NCBI GenBank assembly: GCA_964523675.1
Contig: CAZFZT010000049.1
Coordinates: forward strand, 1-25,350
From: CAZFZT01 sp964523675
Lineage (GTDB): Bacteria; Planctomycetota; Phycisphaerae; Phycisphaerales; SM1A02
Direction: 5' to 3'
DNA length: 25,350 nt
Position 1 is the first letter of the stretch; every line of letters begins with the position of its first letter. The notes beneath the pieces are model-generated. The model ran no database searches and was not told where the DNA came from. It worked only from the letters and a program-made list of their open reading frames with translations. Of this stretch, positions 1-9,101 are shown piece by piece. The translations under genes were made by a program, and so were the position numbers.

Positions 1-1
1 T

Positions 2-430
2 GGGTATGTTCCCAGCGCGGTCGCCGCCGACTTGGGCTTCACAGTGCTGAGAATGTATGCCGGCGTGGCGCTTGCGGTGGCGCACGGGTGGGGCAAGATT
101 CCGCCGAGCGATGGCTTTATCAGTGGTGTGAGTGAACTGGGCTTCCCTGCACCTGTCGTCTTTGCCTGGGCTGCGGGGCTGTCGGAGTTCGCCGGCGGCC
201 TGCTGCTCGCTGCGGGACTGTTCACCCGCCCAGCCGCATTCTTCATCCTTTCAACCATGCTGGTGGCCGCGCTTCTGCGACACGCAAGCGACCCGTTCCT
301 CATTGCGGAGATCACTGAGACCGGCAAGGGACCAACCAAGGAGTTCGCGCTGCTTTACGGCTCGATCGCTCTTGCGTTCTTTCTTGGCGGTGCAGGGCGG
401 TTCAGTGTCGATGCGCTGATCCGCCGATAG
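2..430 (+). CDS. DoxX-family membrane protein (5' end outside window)
   Basis: This is a small integral membrane protein of the DoxX/DoxD superfamily. Family members carry four transmembrane helices; some are linked to quinone or thiosulfate metabolism, but most have no assigned function. The reading frame is open to the left edge. The only in-window start is a TTG at 32 with no ribosome site, and the residues before it read well as protein, so the true start is probably upstream of the window. The family's AHGxxK signature is visible near residue 20 after the TTG (VAHGWGKI). The pattern of helix, glycine-rich AGLSEFAGGLLLAAGLFTR helix pair and a final helix ending in FFLGGAGRFSVD is typical DoxX. 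The stop is the TAG at 428-430. A secreted-protein gene follows on the same strand after about 40 bases, so the two could be cotranscribed. Confidence 0.8.
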   Translation, partial: GYVPSAVAADLGFTVLRMYAGVALAVAHGWGKIPPSDGFISGVSELGFPAPVVFAWAAGLSEFAGGLLLAAGLFTRPAAFFILSTMLVAALLRHASDPFLIAEITETGKGPTKEFALLYGSIALAFFLGGAGRFSVDALIRR

Positions 431-473
431 CCGTGTCCTATGCGTCTGCCCATTCCATCGGAGCCACACGTTG

Positions 474-1502
474 ATGTATCGCTTCTTTTCGCTGTTATCC
501 ATCCTCGTTGTGTGCGCAAGCGCTGCGCACGGCCAACACAGCATGCCGAACCGCCCTCTCGTTGATCCGAGCGAACGGCGGCCGAATTCGTGGACCGCGC
601 TTCTCATCGACGCGATCAGCGAAGGAACCGGCGTCGAAGCATGGAAATCGAAAGAGGTCATGCGTCTGCGCATCGAGATCAAAAGCGATGAACGTGCTGA
701 TGCAGACGCGCAGGAGCAGGATGCATCAGCAGCTGCCGACGAAGTCGGTGAACCCGGCGAGGCAGCGCCGAATGACGAGGCGTCGTCGGAGGTCGCGTGC
801 GTATCCGGCCTGGTCAGTTACGACCTGCGCGAGCGCGCGGTGCGGTTCGATTTTCAGGATGGAGTGACACTACTTGCAGGGGCTGAGGGGATCGCGATCT
901 GGCGACGTGGCGACGATTCGGAAGTGCTCCGCCGCAAAGACATCTCTGAAGAAGTGATCGGCATCAGCCGCGCGCTCAGATACCTCCTTGTCCTGCCGCT
1001 GTGGCTTGATGAGAAGGATGGCATCTTTGCGCCAGGTGGGCTTCGCAAGTTCGGCGATCAGCACTATTACTCAAGCGCGTTCATTGTTTACCGTGAGGAT
1101 GACGCAGTGAACGATGCGGCCCCTGACGATGAAGCGAACGATGCTGAAGGGGCGGCGGCTCATGAGGAAGCTCACGACGGGACATCGCCGCACCCGCGTC
1201 AGGACGATTGGTTCACATTCTTCTCCGGAACACGCCAGCCGCACCGGCTTGAAGCTGTCGCCTTCGCCGTGTACGACCGTTCAAAGGAACGGGACGAGCG
1301 AACGCAGCCGCGACTGATCGTTTTCGATGATTTTGAAGAGGTGGAAGGGGTGCAGTTTGCACACACATGGCACATTCACCAGTTCGATCAACCGGATCGG
1401 CCCGGCAGGAAAATCGGTATGGCAACGCTCGGTGATGTCGAATTCGTCGATCGCGATTCGCAGCGCTTCAGGCCGCCGGCAAATGCTCTGCGCATTCCGT
1501 AG
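474..1502 (+). CDS. Secreted protein of unknown function with two acidic low-complexity stretches
   Basis: I do not recognise the family with confidence. The 342-residue product begins with a clear signal peptide: MYRFF, a hydrophobic core, then SAAHG as a likely signal peptidase I site near residue 20. Two Asp/Glu/Ala-rich stretches, about residues 71-106 and 208-245, look like disordered insertions. Between and after them the chain has alternating strand-like segments, for example VSYDLRERAVRFDF and a C-terminal DDFEEVEGVQFAHTW. That layout recalls periplasmic LolA-like or DUF6503-type beta folds, but this is only a resemblance. The ATG at 474 is preferred over the TTG at 471 because a GGAG lies at 460-463, ten bases before it. 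The gene is convergent with phoH across about 55 bases. Confidence 0.75.
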   Translation: MYRFFSLLSILVVCASAAHGQHSMPNRPLVDPSERRPNSWTALLIDAISEGTGVEAWKSKEVMRLRIEIKSDERADADAQEQDASAAADEVGEPGEAAPNDEASSEVACVSGLVSYDLRERAVRFDFQDGVTLLAGAEGIAIWRRGDDSEVLRRKDISEEVIGISRALRYLLVLPLWLDEKDGIFAPGGLRKFGDQHYYSSAFIVYREDDAVNDAAPDDEANDAEGAAAHEEAHDGTSPHPRQDDWFTFFSGTRQPHRLEAVAFAVYDRSKERDERTQPRLIVFDDFEEVEGVQFAHTWHIHQFDQPDRPGRKIGMATLGDVEFVDRDSQRFRPPANALRIP

Positions 1503-1557
1503 GTGAATGGAGGATCGCAGTCCAGGCCACGGAGGTGAGCAAGAGATTGAGCCGTAC

Positions 1558-2973
1558 TTAGAGTACTTCGGCTGCAAGTGAGGCAAGCGTACTGCGCTCG
1601 GTCTTGACGAGTGTGATGTGCCCGCTCAACGATTGACCCTTCATGCGCTCGATCAGAAAGCTCAAGCCGTTGGATGAAGCATCGAGATAAGGGTTGTCGA
1701 TCTGGTTGATGTCGCCTGTGAGCACGATCTTCGTGCCGTCACCCACGCGCGAGACAATCGTCTTGACTTCATGCGGGGTCAGGTTCTGGACTTCATCAAC
1801 GATCATGAACTGATGCGGGATGGATCGGCCTCGAATGTAGGTGAGCGGTTCAAGCACGAGCGCGCCGCCTGCGATGAGCTGGTTGATCCGTTGCTCTGTG
1901 GTGTGGCTTTGAGCGTGTTGCCCGACGCTGCCCACATCGCTGCCGCGCGTGGAGAGCAGGTAAGCAAGATTGTCGAAGATCGGCTGCATCCACATGGCGA
2001 GCTTTTCATCCTTGTCGCCGGGGAGATAGCCAATGTCGCGGCCGAGCGGCATGAGGGGGCGGGCAGCGAGCAACTTGTCGTAACGCTGCTCCTTGAACAC
2101 CTTGTGCATGCCCGCAGCGAGCGCCAGCAGTGTCTTGCCCGTGCCGGCCGAACCCAGAAGCGTGACCAGTTTGATTTCGTCATCAAGCAGCAGGTCCAGC
2201 GCCATCGTCTGCCCCACATTGCGCGCCATGACGCCGAAGATCGGCCGGCGTGGCCCTGCGATCGGGATCAGGTGATCGGTATCCGCAAGGAGGCGACCGA
2301 GACCGGTGTGCGAATCATCGTCAACCGACTTGAGAATGAAGAATTGATTTGCGATCGGCTTGATCGGCACCCGCTCCTCATCCTCATCACGCACGTGAAA
2401 CAAGTAGGGCTGCAACGACGCAAGCGGAAGTTGACGCTCGTTGTAGAGTTCATCAATGATCTCGCCGGGCACCTGAAGCTCGGCGAAGCCCGTATAGAGC
2501 CAGTCGGCGTCGACCTTCTGCGCTTTGAAGTCCTCCACCGGAATGCCCAGTGCATCGCCCTTGACGCGGGCGTTGATGTCCATGGAAATGAACACCGTGG
2601 GCAGGCCCTTCTCGTGCATGACGTGAGCGCTGGCGAGGATGCGGTTGTCGGCCGAGTTCAGATCGAGCGCGAACGCCGCCTCACGATCGCATCGATCGAC
2701 GCGCAGCGAGCCGCCGAGCGTGTTGAGCGGCACGCCTTCAAACAGGCGGCCCTTCGTGCGCAGCCGATCGATCTGCCGGATCGCCTGCCGCGCGTTGCGA
2801 CCGTTGTCATCATTGTTCTTCTTGAAGTGGTCGAGTTCCTCGATGACCGCGAGCGGAATAATCACCTCGTGTTCCGCGAACATGAAGATCGCGTTGGGAT
2901 TGTGCAGCAGGACGTTGGTATCAAGCACGAAGTGCTTGCGAGGTTCGATGGGGGCTTCCGGTGATTGAGTCAA
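1558..2973 (-). CDS. PhoH-like ATPase with N-terminal PIN domain
   Basis: The 471-residue product joins a PIN ribonuclease-like domain to a PhoH ATPase/helicase domain. Such PIN-PhoH proteins are linked to RNA unwinding and cleavage. The PIN part (about 1-160) starts with FVLDTNVLL, putting an acidic metal ligand at D18, with EE at 45-46 and SADNRILA near 107-114. The PhoH part shows Walker A GSAGTGKT at 274-281, ARPLMPLGRDIGYLPGD at 304-320, Walker B IVDE at 391-394 followed by VQN, LTGDINQID near 418-426, and KTERS with R460. The open frame reaches further upstream, but the real start is the TTG at 2971-2973: a perfect AGGAGG (2983-2988 on the plus strand) sits nine bases before it, and the product then has the usual family length. 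It stands alone between unrelated genes. Confidence 0.93.
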   Translation of the reverse strand: MTQSPEAPIEPRKHFVLDTNVLLHNPNAIFMFAEHEVIIPLAVIEELDHFKKNNDDNGRNARQAIRQIDRLRTKGRLFEGVPLNTLGGSLRVDRCDREAAFALDLNSADNRILASAHVMHEKGLPTVFISMDINARVKGDALGIPVEDFKAQKVDADWLYTGFAELQVPGEIIDELYNERQLPLASLQPYLFHVRDEDEERVPIKPIANQFFILKSVDDDSHTGLGRLLADTDHLIPIAGPRRPIFGVMARNVGQTMALDLLLDDEIKLVTLLGSAGTGKTLLALAAGMHKVFKEQRYDKLLAARPLMPLGRDIGYLPGDKDEKLAMWMQPIFDNLAYLLSTRGSDVGSVGQHAQSHTTEQRINQLIAGGALVLEPLTYIRGRSIPHQFMIVDEVQNLTPHEVKTIVSRVGDGTKIVLTGDINQIDNPYLDASSNGLSFLIERMKGQSLSGHITLVKTERSTLASLAAEVL

Positions 2974-3134
2974 GAGCAGCGACCTCCTGTGCGGGATGAT
3001 AGCGCAAAGCAGCGCCATTTGCACTGCCAACAGGGGCGCGGGTGAAGCGCGTGCAATCAATGGACGCCGCACCTGACGAGCAGGAAGGTGCGGATCGCGC
3101 TCATCGAACCGAGCTCGATTCACCCCTGCGTCGC

Positions 3135-3581
3135 TCAGCCGCCGGCGCTTGCAGCGATGAGGAACGGTTCGAGGTAGCGGCTTGCGAAATGATCGACAGC
3201 CGCATCGGTTGCGGAAGGCGTTGACCCCCAGAGGCACGCGCGCAGCTCCGCGAACTCCAGGTCAAGCAGTATGCGAAGCGAACCGTCGATCACAAACGTT
3301 TCCGGCAGGCGATTGGAGAAGTACGCTGAGCATGCATTGAACTCCGGATCACCAATTGCGATCACCGGCCGAGGGCGCAGGGATTCGTCATTGAGATACC
3401 ACAGATCAGTCAACACAAACGGCTCGATGCCGCTCACCCGGTCATGTTCGGTCCTGCCGCTGATCCACTCGCCGATCCGTTTCACCAATTGCAAGGCAAG
3501 CGGCCGGTCAGCGCGCTCGGCGCGTGGATGCGCGCCGACGACAATGAGCAGATGCGCGTTCGGATCGAAATCGGCCTCCAT
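3135..3581 (-). CDS. Conserved-looking hypothetical protein, about 148 residues
   Basis: I do not recognise this protein. From the ATG at 3579-3581 it reads as a compact soluble alpha/beta protein. It begins MEADFDPNAHLLIVVGAHPRAE, continues through an amphipathic helix (LALQLVKRIGEWI), then strands PFVLTDLWYLND and RPVIAIGDPEFNA, and ends with helices near a glycine-alanine tail. The alternation of strands and helices and the lack of low complexity argue for a real gene rather than a shadow. The open frame continues upstream into gcvT on the other strand, but that part reads as non-protein Arg/Cys-rich sequence. No strong ribosome site precedes the ATG, so the start is uncertain. It is divergent from gcvT with about 72 bases between starts. 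Confidence 0.6.
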   Translation of the reverse strand: MEADFDPNAHLLIVVGAHPRAERADRPLALQLVKRIGEWISGRTEHDRVSGIEPFVLTDLWYLNDESLRPRPVIAIGDPEFNACSAYFSNRLPETFVIDGSLRILLDLEFAELRACLWGSTPSATDAAVDHFASRYLEPFLIAASAGG

Positions 3582-3653
3582 GTCGCAGCATCGTACACGC
3601 TCCCGATCCACGCGCCAGCCGCCCTCGGTTTCTGCGTGATAGGATAGCCGGAT

Positions 3654-4805
3654 ATGAGCACCACCACGACAACCGCACCGCTCCACAAGACCGCGTTCCA
3701 CAAGTTTCACGTGCAGCATGGGGCGAAGCTCGTTGATTTCGCCGGCTGGGAAATGCCGCTGCTGTACCGTTCGATCATCGATGAGCACGCGCAGGTGCGC
3801 ACGAGCGGCGGGCTGTTTGATGTCTCGCACATGGGGCGGCTGCGGTTCACCGGTCGGGATGCCCGCCGGTTCCTCGATCACGTCTGCACGCGGCAGATCC
3901 ATGGGATGTCGGATGGCGCGGTGCGTTACTCACTGATCTGCAATCACCAGGGCGGTTGTCGCGACGATGTGCTCGTCTATCGCATCGCTGAGGCCGAGTA
4001 CCTCATGGTGTGCAACGCCTCCAACCGTGAGAAGCTGCTCAAACACTTTGAGGAAGTCAAAGGCGACATGGTCTTCAAGTTGAAGGACGAAACCATGTCC
4101 ACTGCGATGGTCGCGCTGCAGGGGCCGAAGGTCATGGAGCTGCTGGCAAACTTCTCCAGCGAAGTGCCGACCCTCAAGCGCTTTCGCTTCACGCAGAAGA
4201 ACGTTCTCATTGCGAAGGTGCTGATTTCACGCACGGGGTACACCGGCGAAGACGGCGTGGAAGTGATCATGCCGAATCTGCTGGCCGGCCAGGCGATTTC
4301 CATGATGCTCAAGAACGTCCCCGGAGGACTCGACGCCGCGGACGCTCCGATCAAGCCGGCCGGACTCGGCGCGCGCGATTCGCTGCGCATGGAGGCGGGG
4401 ATGGCGCTGTACGGCCACGAGATTGCCGAGGATATTGACCCGATCTCAGCGGGACTCAACTTTGCAGTCAAGCTGAACAAGGGTGAAGAAGATCAGGAGG
4501 TCGGGCGATTCATCGGACAGGACGCTCTTCAGAAGATCGCTGAAGAGGGGCCGAAGAACAAGCTCGTTGGCTTGCTTCTTGACGGCAGGCGAAGCGCCCG
4601 GCAGGGAATGGATGTGCTCACGGCAGGGGAGAAGAAGATCGGATTCGTCACCAGCGGCTGCGCGAGCCCGACACTTGGCAGATGCATCGCGATGGCCTTT
4701 GTCGATGCCGATGCCAGCGACATCGGGACTCAGGTGAAAGTCGATCTCGGACGCACAACCGCCGAAGCGCAGATCGTTGAGCTTCCGTTCTACAAAGCGA
4801 AATGA
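3654..4805 (+). CDS. gcvT: Aminomethyltransferase (glycine cleavage T protein)
   Basis: The 383-residue product is the T protein of the glycine cleavage system. It takes the aminomethyl group from lipoyl-GcvH and passes the methylene to tetrahydrofolate, releasing ammonia. Family marks seen are LVDFAGWEMPLLY near 26-38, GLFDVSHMG at 53-61, and the folate-site aspartate in GCRDDVLVY (D104/D105). Further marks are ALQGP near 154-158, RTGYTGEDGVEV at 193-204, and GARDSLRMEAGMALYGHEI at 239-257. The C-terminal barrel includes GFVTSGCASPTLG near 330-342. Length and motif order are normal. The ATG at 3654 gives the usual N-terminus; the ribosome site is weak. No gcvH or gcvP lies next to it, so the system is not in one operon here. 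It is convergent with the papain-fold gene, with only 15 bases between stops. Confidence 0.95.
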   Translation: MSTTTTTAPLHKTAFHKFHVQHGAKLVDFAGWEMPLLYRSIIDEHAQVRTSGGLFDVSHMGRLRFTGRDARRFLDHVCTRQIHGMSDGAVRYSLICNHQGGCRDDVLVYRIAEAEYLMVCNASNREKLLKHFEEVKGDMVFKLKDETMSTAMVALQGPKVMELLANFSSEVPTLKRFRFTQKNVLIAKVLISRTGYTGEDGVEVIMPNLLAGQAISMMLKNVPGGLDAADAPIKPAGLGARDSLRMEAGMALYGHEIAEDIDPISAGLNFAVKLNKGEEDQEVGRFIGQDALQKIAEEGPKNKLVGLLLDGRRSARQGMDVLTAGEKKIGFVTSGCASPTLGRCIAMAFVDADASDIGTQVKVDLGRTTAEAQIVELPFYKAK

Positions 4806-4820
4806 TGCGTTTACACACGT

Positions 4821-6218
4821 TTACGTGCGATAGCTTGCTATGACGATGTCGCGTGAAGCGTCGCCCGTAACCAGCCGATCATGCGCGCCGGGTGGGCCGA
4901 ACACGCCGATGATCGTGAACAGGTCTTCATCCACGGCCATGTTCAAGATGTCCTCGCATGAGAGCGTTGGCCGGCCGGCGCGCGGGGTGAGCGTGAACTG
5001 CATCGACCCAACGCCGTCGAAAGCGCGGTAAATGACCTCGCTGCACACGAGGCGGTCGGTTCGGAAGAAATCAAAGTCAAAGTCATACAGCTTTCCTTCA
5101 TGCTCGATCGCGCGGCCGATGCTCGCTGCGATCTCCGCCGGTTCCAGGCGCGGGCGCAAGACAGTCACGGCATCGACGGCGAGCGTCTCCTCAAGCGGCC
5201 GAAGCAGCACGCCGTCCTTCTTCGCCTCAAGCACACGTAGTGGTTCGATCCACTTTGAAGTGGTTGCATCAGGCAGGTGTGTAAAGCCGCAGCACCATGC
5301 GCAGGGGCCGATGTGCAGGGCGGAGTGCGGCCAGTAGCCGGGCAGGAACAAGTTCGTGATGGCATCGTCGTGGCGTGTGATGAGAACATCACCCGGCTGC
5401 AAGAGTGCTTCGATTGTCTTGCGAGTGTCGGCTGTCACACGTTTCTGATGCCAGGGCCTGCGCATGTCCGCCAGAACGCGGCCGGCTATCTCGAGGAGCG
5501 CGAAGAGCGCCTGCTGTGAGGCGACGGCGCGGGTGCGGCGAACCGCATGCCAGCGATACCGCAGGCGAGCGAGCAGGTAGCGTTTGACGGGGACGCGAAT
5601 GGCCGGTTCGACCTGAGCGAGAAGTTCGAGCGCTTGAGCGAATGACGGATCGCTCGCGCCCAGTCGATCGATCGCCGCTCGATTCGCATCGAAAAACGCC
5701 ACCGCATCGCGCAGTCGCCACGCTGTGTACGGACTGGTCAACGAGCGGAAGACAGAAGTGTACTGTGCGGCAGGAATGCCCAGCCGCGGTTCTGGCTCGT
5801 TCAGCTTGCGCTGCACGATCTTGTGCGTCGCCAACTGAAGCACGAGCACGCGCGCTGCGTGAACGAGCGTACAAGCGGCGGTGAAGGCGATCACAAATGC
5901 CTTGAGGCGATTCTCTTCTTGTGTTTCGGAGCTGCGCTGATGCGCGAGTGGGTCGAGTTCAGCGATCGTCTGCAATAATCCCGCTCGTGCCGTCAGATAC
6001 TGTGCGAAGCGGCTGCGCACTCGTTCATCTTCATTGGGCTGGAAGTAGCCGCGTGCGGCTGCGTGCTGCGCATCAAGTATCTCCTGCTGCAGCGCATCGC
6101 GGCCACCCACGACCGGTGCGAGAGCGAGGAGCGACATGAGCGCGCGGTGAATGATGGTTTCGTCGGACGCAACACCGGATGCAGATGTCAGCTCGGCCGT
6201 GCCGGGAGCATGAGGCAT
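4821..6218 (-). CDS. Permuted papain-fold (YiiX / NlpC-P60-like) enzyme with long helical N-terminal region
   Basis: The 465-residue product has a C-terminal domain (about 273-440) of the permuted NlpC/P60 papain-like superfamily (YiiX/YaeF, DUF830). These thiol hydrolases act on peptide or lipid amide or ester bonds. The domain starts at LLQPGDVLITR (about 272-282), has the histidine in PHSALHIG (H298) and the cysteine nucleophile in RLVCSEVIYRAFDG (C392). The spacing YDFDFDFFRTDRLVCSE is typical. The first 270 residues are mainly helical and alanine-rich and match no domain I can name. One hydrophobic stretch near 108-130 might touch a membrane; I see no clear signal peptide. The ATG at 6218 has no clear ribosome site. 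It lies 65 bases downstream of the next minus-strand gene and may share its transcript. Confidence 0.85.
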   Translation of the reverse strand: MPHAPGTAELTSASGVASDETIIHRALMSLLALAPVVGGRDALQQEILDAQHAAARGYFQPNEDERVRSRFAQYLTARAGLLQTIAELDPLAHQRSSETQEENRLKAFVIAFTAACTLVHAARVLVLQLATHKIVQRKLNEPEPRLGIPAAQYTSVFRSLTSPYTAWRLRDAVAFFDANRAAIDRLGASDPSFAQALELLAQVEPAIRVPVKRYLLARLRYRWHAVRRTRAVASQQALFALLEIAGRVLADMRRPWHQKRVTADTRKTIEALLQPGDVLITRHDDAITNLFLPGYWPHSALHIGPCAWCCGFTHLPDATTSKWIEPLRVLEAKKDGVLLRPLEETLAVDAVTVLRPRLEPAEIAASIGRAIEHEGKLYDFDFDFFRTDRLVCSEVIYRAFDGVGSMQFTLTPRAGRPTLSCEDILNMAVDEDLFTIIGVFGPPGAHDRLVTGDASRDIVIASYRT

Positions 6219-6283
6219 GCCGGCATTATCGCTCAGGAACGGAACTCGCGATAGTCGCCTGCCGCAATTCCTGCATGATCAAT

Positions 6284-6898
6284 TCACCAGAAACTGAGGT
6301 CAGGCGTGTTGCCCATGATGGAGACAAAGGTGAGCCGCGTCACGAGCCATGTTTCGTCTTCCTGTCGCTCGACTCGCAACACCCACTGCGTGGGCGTCGC
6401 GCCGGACCAGCCGGCGACTTCCGTCGAGCAGGCAAGATGCACGATTGCGGCGTCGGGGCCCTCTGTATAGCCGCGCAGCGTTCGAGTGCGATTTCCCGTG
6501 ATCGTGTACTGCTCGTGCAACCGGATGAGCCGCGTTTCGAAGGTGCGAATGCTCATGCCGGGATTGCGAGGGGAGCCGAGCGCCAGGGCGGCATCGGGCG
6601 TGAAATGACGCATGGCTTGCACGATGTCGCCTGCGACCGCCGCTTCAACGACATTCCGCGTCACGCGCTCGGCATGCTCGGCTGGCGTCGTCACCAGCGA
6701 CGCCGTGGCGAAGACCGCGGCAGCAAGAAGCGCGGCAAGCCCTGCAATCTTCAGCGGCGCGCGGCGGCCTTCGCGCAACCCGATCCATAACGCAACGAAA
6801 GCGGCCGAGGCCAGCACTGCAACCACCGGCCAGGGGTTCTCAAGAATGAACCGCGTGAACAGGCCGGGATCTGGTGGTGAAGGGAAATCCGTTTGCAT
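6284..6898 (-). CDS. Small membrane-anchored protein with SnoaL/NTF2-like C-terminal part
   Basis: The 204-residue product has two transmembrane helices near the N-terminus, about residues 19-40 (PWPVVAVLASAAFVALWIGL) and 48-67. A soluble domain of about 130 residues follows. That domain begins AEHAERVTRNVVEAAVAGDIVQAM and carries several strands ending WVLRVERQEDETWLVTRL. This is the usual look of NTF2/SnoaL-like or DUF4440-type cone-shaped folds, so the assignment is by pattern only. The ATG at 6898 is chosen over an upstream in-frame ATG at 6964 because a GCGGAG lies about nine bases before it and the extra N-terminus is Cys/Gly-rich without structure. It is divergent from the glycan cluster, about 100 bases from the DUF115 start, and precedes the papain-fold gene on the same strand. 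Confidence 0.7.
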   Translation of the reverse strand: MQTDFPSPPDPGLFTRFILENPWPVVAVLASAAFVALWIGLREGRRAPLKIAGLAALLAAAVFATASLVTTPAEHAERVTRNVVEAAVAGDIVQAMRHFTPDAALALGSPRNPGMSIRTFETRLIRLHEQYTITGNRTRTLRGYTEGPDAAIVHLACSTEVAGWSGATPTQWVLRVERQEDETWLVTRLTFVSIMGNTPDLSFW

Positions 6899-7002
6899 TG
6901 TGCAGACTCCGCAACCGCTCTTCCGATAACACATACGCACACCGCCGCCGTGCGGTGGCGTCATTCATTGCCACTCCTCAGTTTCGCGCTGAACCGATCC
7001 AT

Positions 7003-9090
7003 ATGCCTGCAACACTGCAAACACCCCTTGAATCGAATCTGGCAGCACTTGCGAAGCAGAACGCCGACATCGTCGAAATGTTACGCGACCCTGCGATTGC
7101 ATGCGCGGAGCCGATCCAGTTCGTTGAATCCGGCCAGGGTGTACTTGCCGGAATGCAGGGCGGGAGGCAGCTCTGCTCGCGCCATCGTCCGATTGATGAG
7201 GCGCGTCGCCTCGCCGACAGCGTCGATATGATTGAGCATGCAGTGGTCGTCGTGCTCGGCTTCGGGTTGGGATATCACGTGCAGCGGCTCGCGGAGCGCC
7301 TGGGAAATGCCGGAATCATCGTCGTCTTCGAGCCGGATGTCGCGCTGCTGCGATCGGTGTTCGAGCGGATTGACCATGCGCATTGGCTGGCGAAGTCGAA
7401 CGTCCTGTTCCTGACTCAAGAAGATGATCGCGGCGCACTTGGGGTGAAGCTCCATAATTGTGAAGCCATACTCGCTCAAGGCGTGACGTTTCTTGAGCAC
7501 CCGGCAAGCATGGCGCGCCTGGGCAAGCGTGGGACGGCGTTTGCATCGCTCGTTACGCAGCACATGTCCGCAGCGCAGGTGACGATGAACACCACGCTGA
7601 CGCGCACGGTTGACACGATTCACAATCTGCTCCTGAACTTCGATCATTACGCAGGTGGTCACGGGATCGCTGATCTTGCCGGTGCGGCGGCGGGTTGTCC
7701 GGCGGTGCTGGTCTCAGCGGGTCCAAGTCTTCAGAAGAACATGCACCTGTTGAGCCGGCCGGGTGTGCGCGATCGATGCGTGATCATTGCGGTGCAGACG
7801 GTGCTCAAGCCGCTGCTCGCTGCGGGCATTCGGCCGCATTTCGTCACCGCTCTTGATTACCACGAGCTGTCGAAGCGCTTTTATGAAGGGCTGACGGCCA
7901 AGGATGTGGATGGCGTCACCCTGATCGCGGAGCCCAAGGTTCATCCGTCCGTGCTCGATGCGTTTCCCGGAACGCTGCGATGCCTCGCCTCACCGTTTCT
8001 GGACAAGCTCATGGGAAGTGAAGCCCGTCCCATGGGCCATCTTCCATCCGGATCAACAGTGGCGCACCTCTCGCTCTATGTCGCCCGGCATCTGCGTTGC
8101 GATCCAATCATCATGATCGGTCAGGATCTGGGCTTCCCGGATGGCTTGTACTACGCGTCGGGGAATGCTGTGCATGATGTATGGGCGCCGGAGTTGAATC
8201 CGTTCAACACGATGGAGATGATGGAGTGGCAGCGCATTCGCCGCTTCCATGCGCATCTGCGGAAGGCGATCGATGTTCATGGGAAGACCATCTACACCGA
8301 TGCGCAAATGGTGGCATACCTTCAGCAGTTCGAGCGGGATTTTCATCAGCTGAAGAAGGCGGGGATTGAAGTGATTGATGCGACAGAGGGCGGCGTGGCG
8401 AAACAGCAGACGACGGCTATGCCGCTGGCGGAAGCGCTGGACAAGTATGCGACCGGCGCACTGCCCGCCCTTCCACAGCCCGGGCCGCAGACGAACGAGG
8501 ACACCCGGCGAATGGCTGCAACGCGAGAGCTCGTGGCTGCGGTCCGCCGCGATGTTGCCGCGCTGCGCGCCACATCCAAAGAAGCGGCCGGCATTCTCCG
8601 CAGGATGCTCGAGCACCAGCATGACGCTCGGAAGATGGACCGCGCGTTTGAGAAGATCGAGCGCATGAAACAACGTGTTGAGAAGCGCATCCTTGCATTT
8701 GAGACCATCAGCCACCTGAATCAGGTCGGCATGTACAAGCGTCTTAAGGCGGACCGCCGCATCACCATGTCGAAGAACCTGAATCCGCTTGAGCGTCAAC
8801 GGGCGGAAATCGAGCGTGATTTGGAGAACGTTCGATGGATTGCGGATGCTGCGGAGGAGATGATTACGCAATTGCTTGATGCGGAGCGCGTGTTGGGGGG
8901 TGCATCTTCCAGTGATGTGTTGCGCGACCGTGGCGCCGGTGAGCGAAGGCGCATGAGCGCGCAATCGTCAGAGGCGCAAACGGGGAGCGTCAAGACGCGC
9001 ATTGCCGCACTCATCGCCGTTGATCCGCAGCGGAGCGGGTTGGGGCTGAGGCGCGATCTGGGAGAAGATTTTTTCGGGCGATCGGTGCTG
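7003..9090 (+). CDS. DUF115 / MptE-like (Maf-type) protein, running into a nucleotidyltransferase domain at an assembly gap
   Basis: The first 630 or so residues belong to the DUF115 family (6-hydroxymethylpterin pyrophosphokinase MptE-like, which includes the motility accessory factors). Maf proteins are taken to transfer nonulosonic acids onto flagellin in the cytoplasm. Marks seen are VVVLGFGLGYHV near 82-93, VFEPD, VSAGPSLQKN near 235-244, FVTALDYHE, MIGQDLGF near 371-378 and VIDATEGGVA. A helical C-terminal segment follows. With no stop codon the frame continues from M651 (ATG at 8953) into RIAALIAVDPQRSG..., the start of a nucleotidyltransferase fold, and meets the N run at 9091. The nominal frame beyond the Ns ends at 9123, but the protein signal moves to another frame there (see the next entry). 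Either a true fusion or a frameshift is possible. The ATG at 7003 has no ribosome site. It heads the NeuA-B-C cluster. Confidence 0.85.
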
Positions 9091-9100
9091 NNNNNNNNNN
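9091..9100. other. Assembly gap (10 N)
   Basis: Ten undetermined bases interrupt a coding region. The upstream frame breaks exactly on a codon boundary at 9090. The downstream protein signal needs one extra base before the codon starting at 9102, so the frames join only if the real gap length is 2 modulo 3 (8, 11, 14 and so on), not 10. An 11-base gap would supply four residues, which fits the usual spacing of the nucleotidyltransferase fold there. Confidence 0.99.
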
Positions 9101-9101
9101 G

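Noticed and set aside
1771..2964. Long plus-strand open frame of 397 codons
   Set aside because: It lies fully antisense to the PIN-PhoH gene, which has all family motifs and a strong ribosome site. The plus-strand product is rich in His/Arg/Glu without domain signs.
3271..3639. Plus-strand open frame of 122 codons upstream of gcvT
   Set aside because: Ser/Arg-rich product without structure, antisense to a better minus-strand candidate with alternating strands and helices.
8053..8964. Minus-strand open frame of 303 codons opposite the DUF115 gene
   Set aside because: A shadow of DUF115 codon bias; the plus-strand product carries the family motifs throughout this span.
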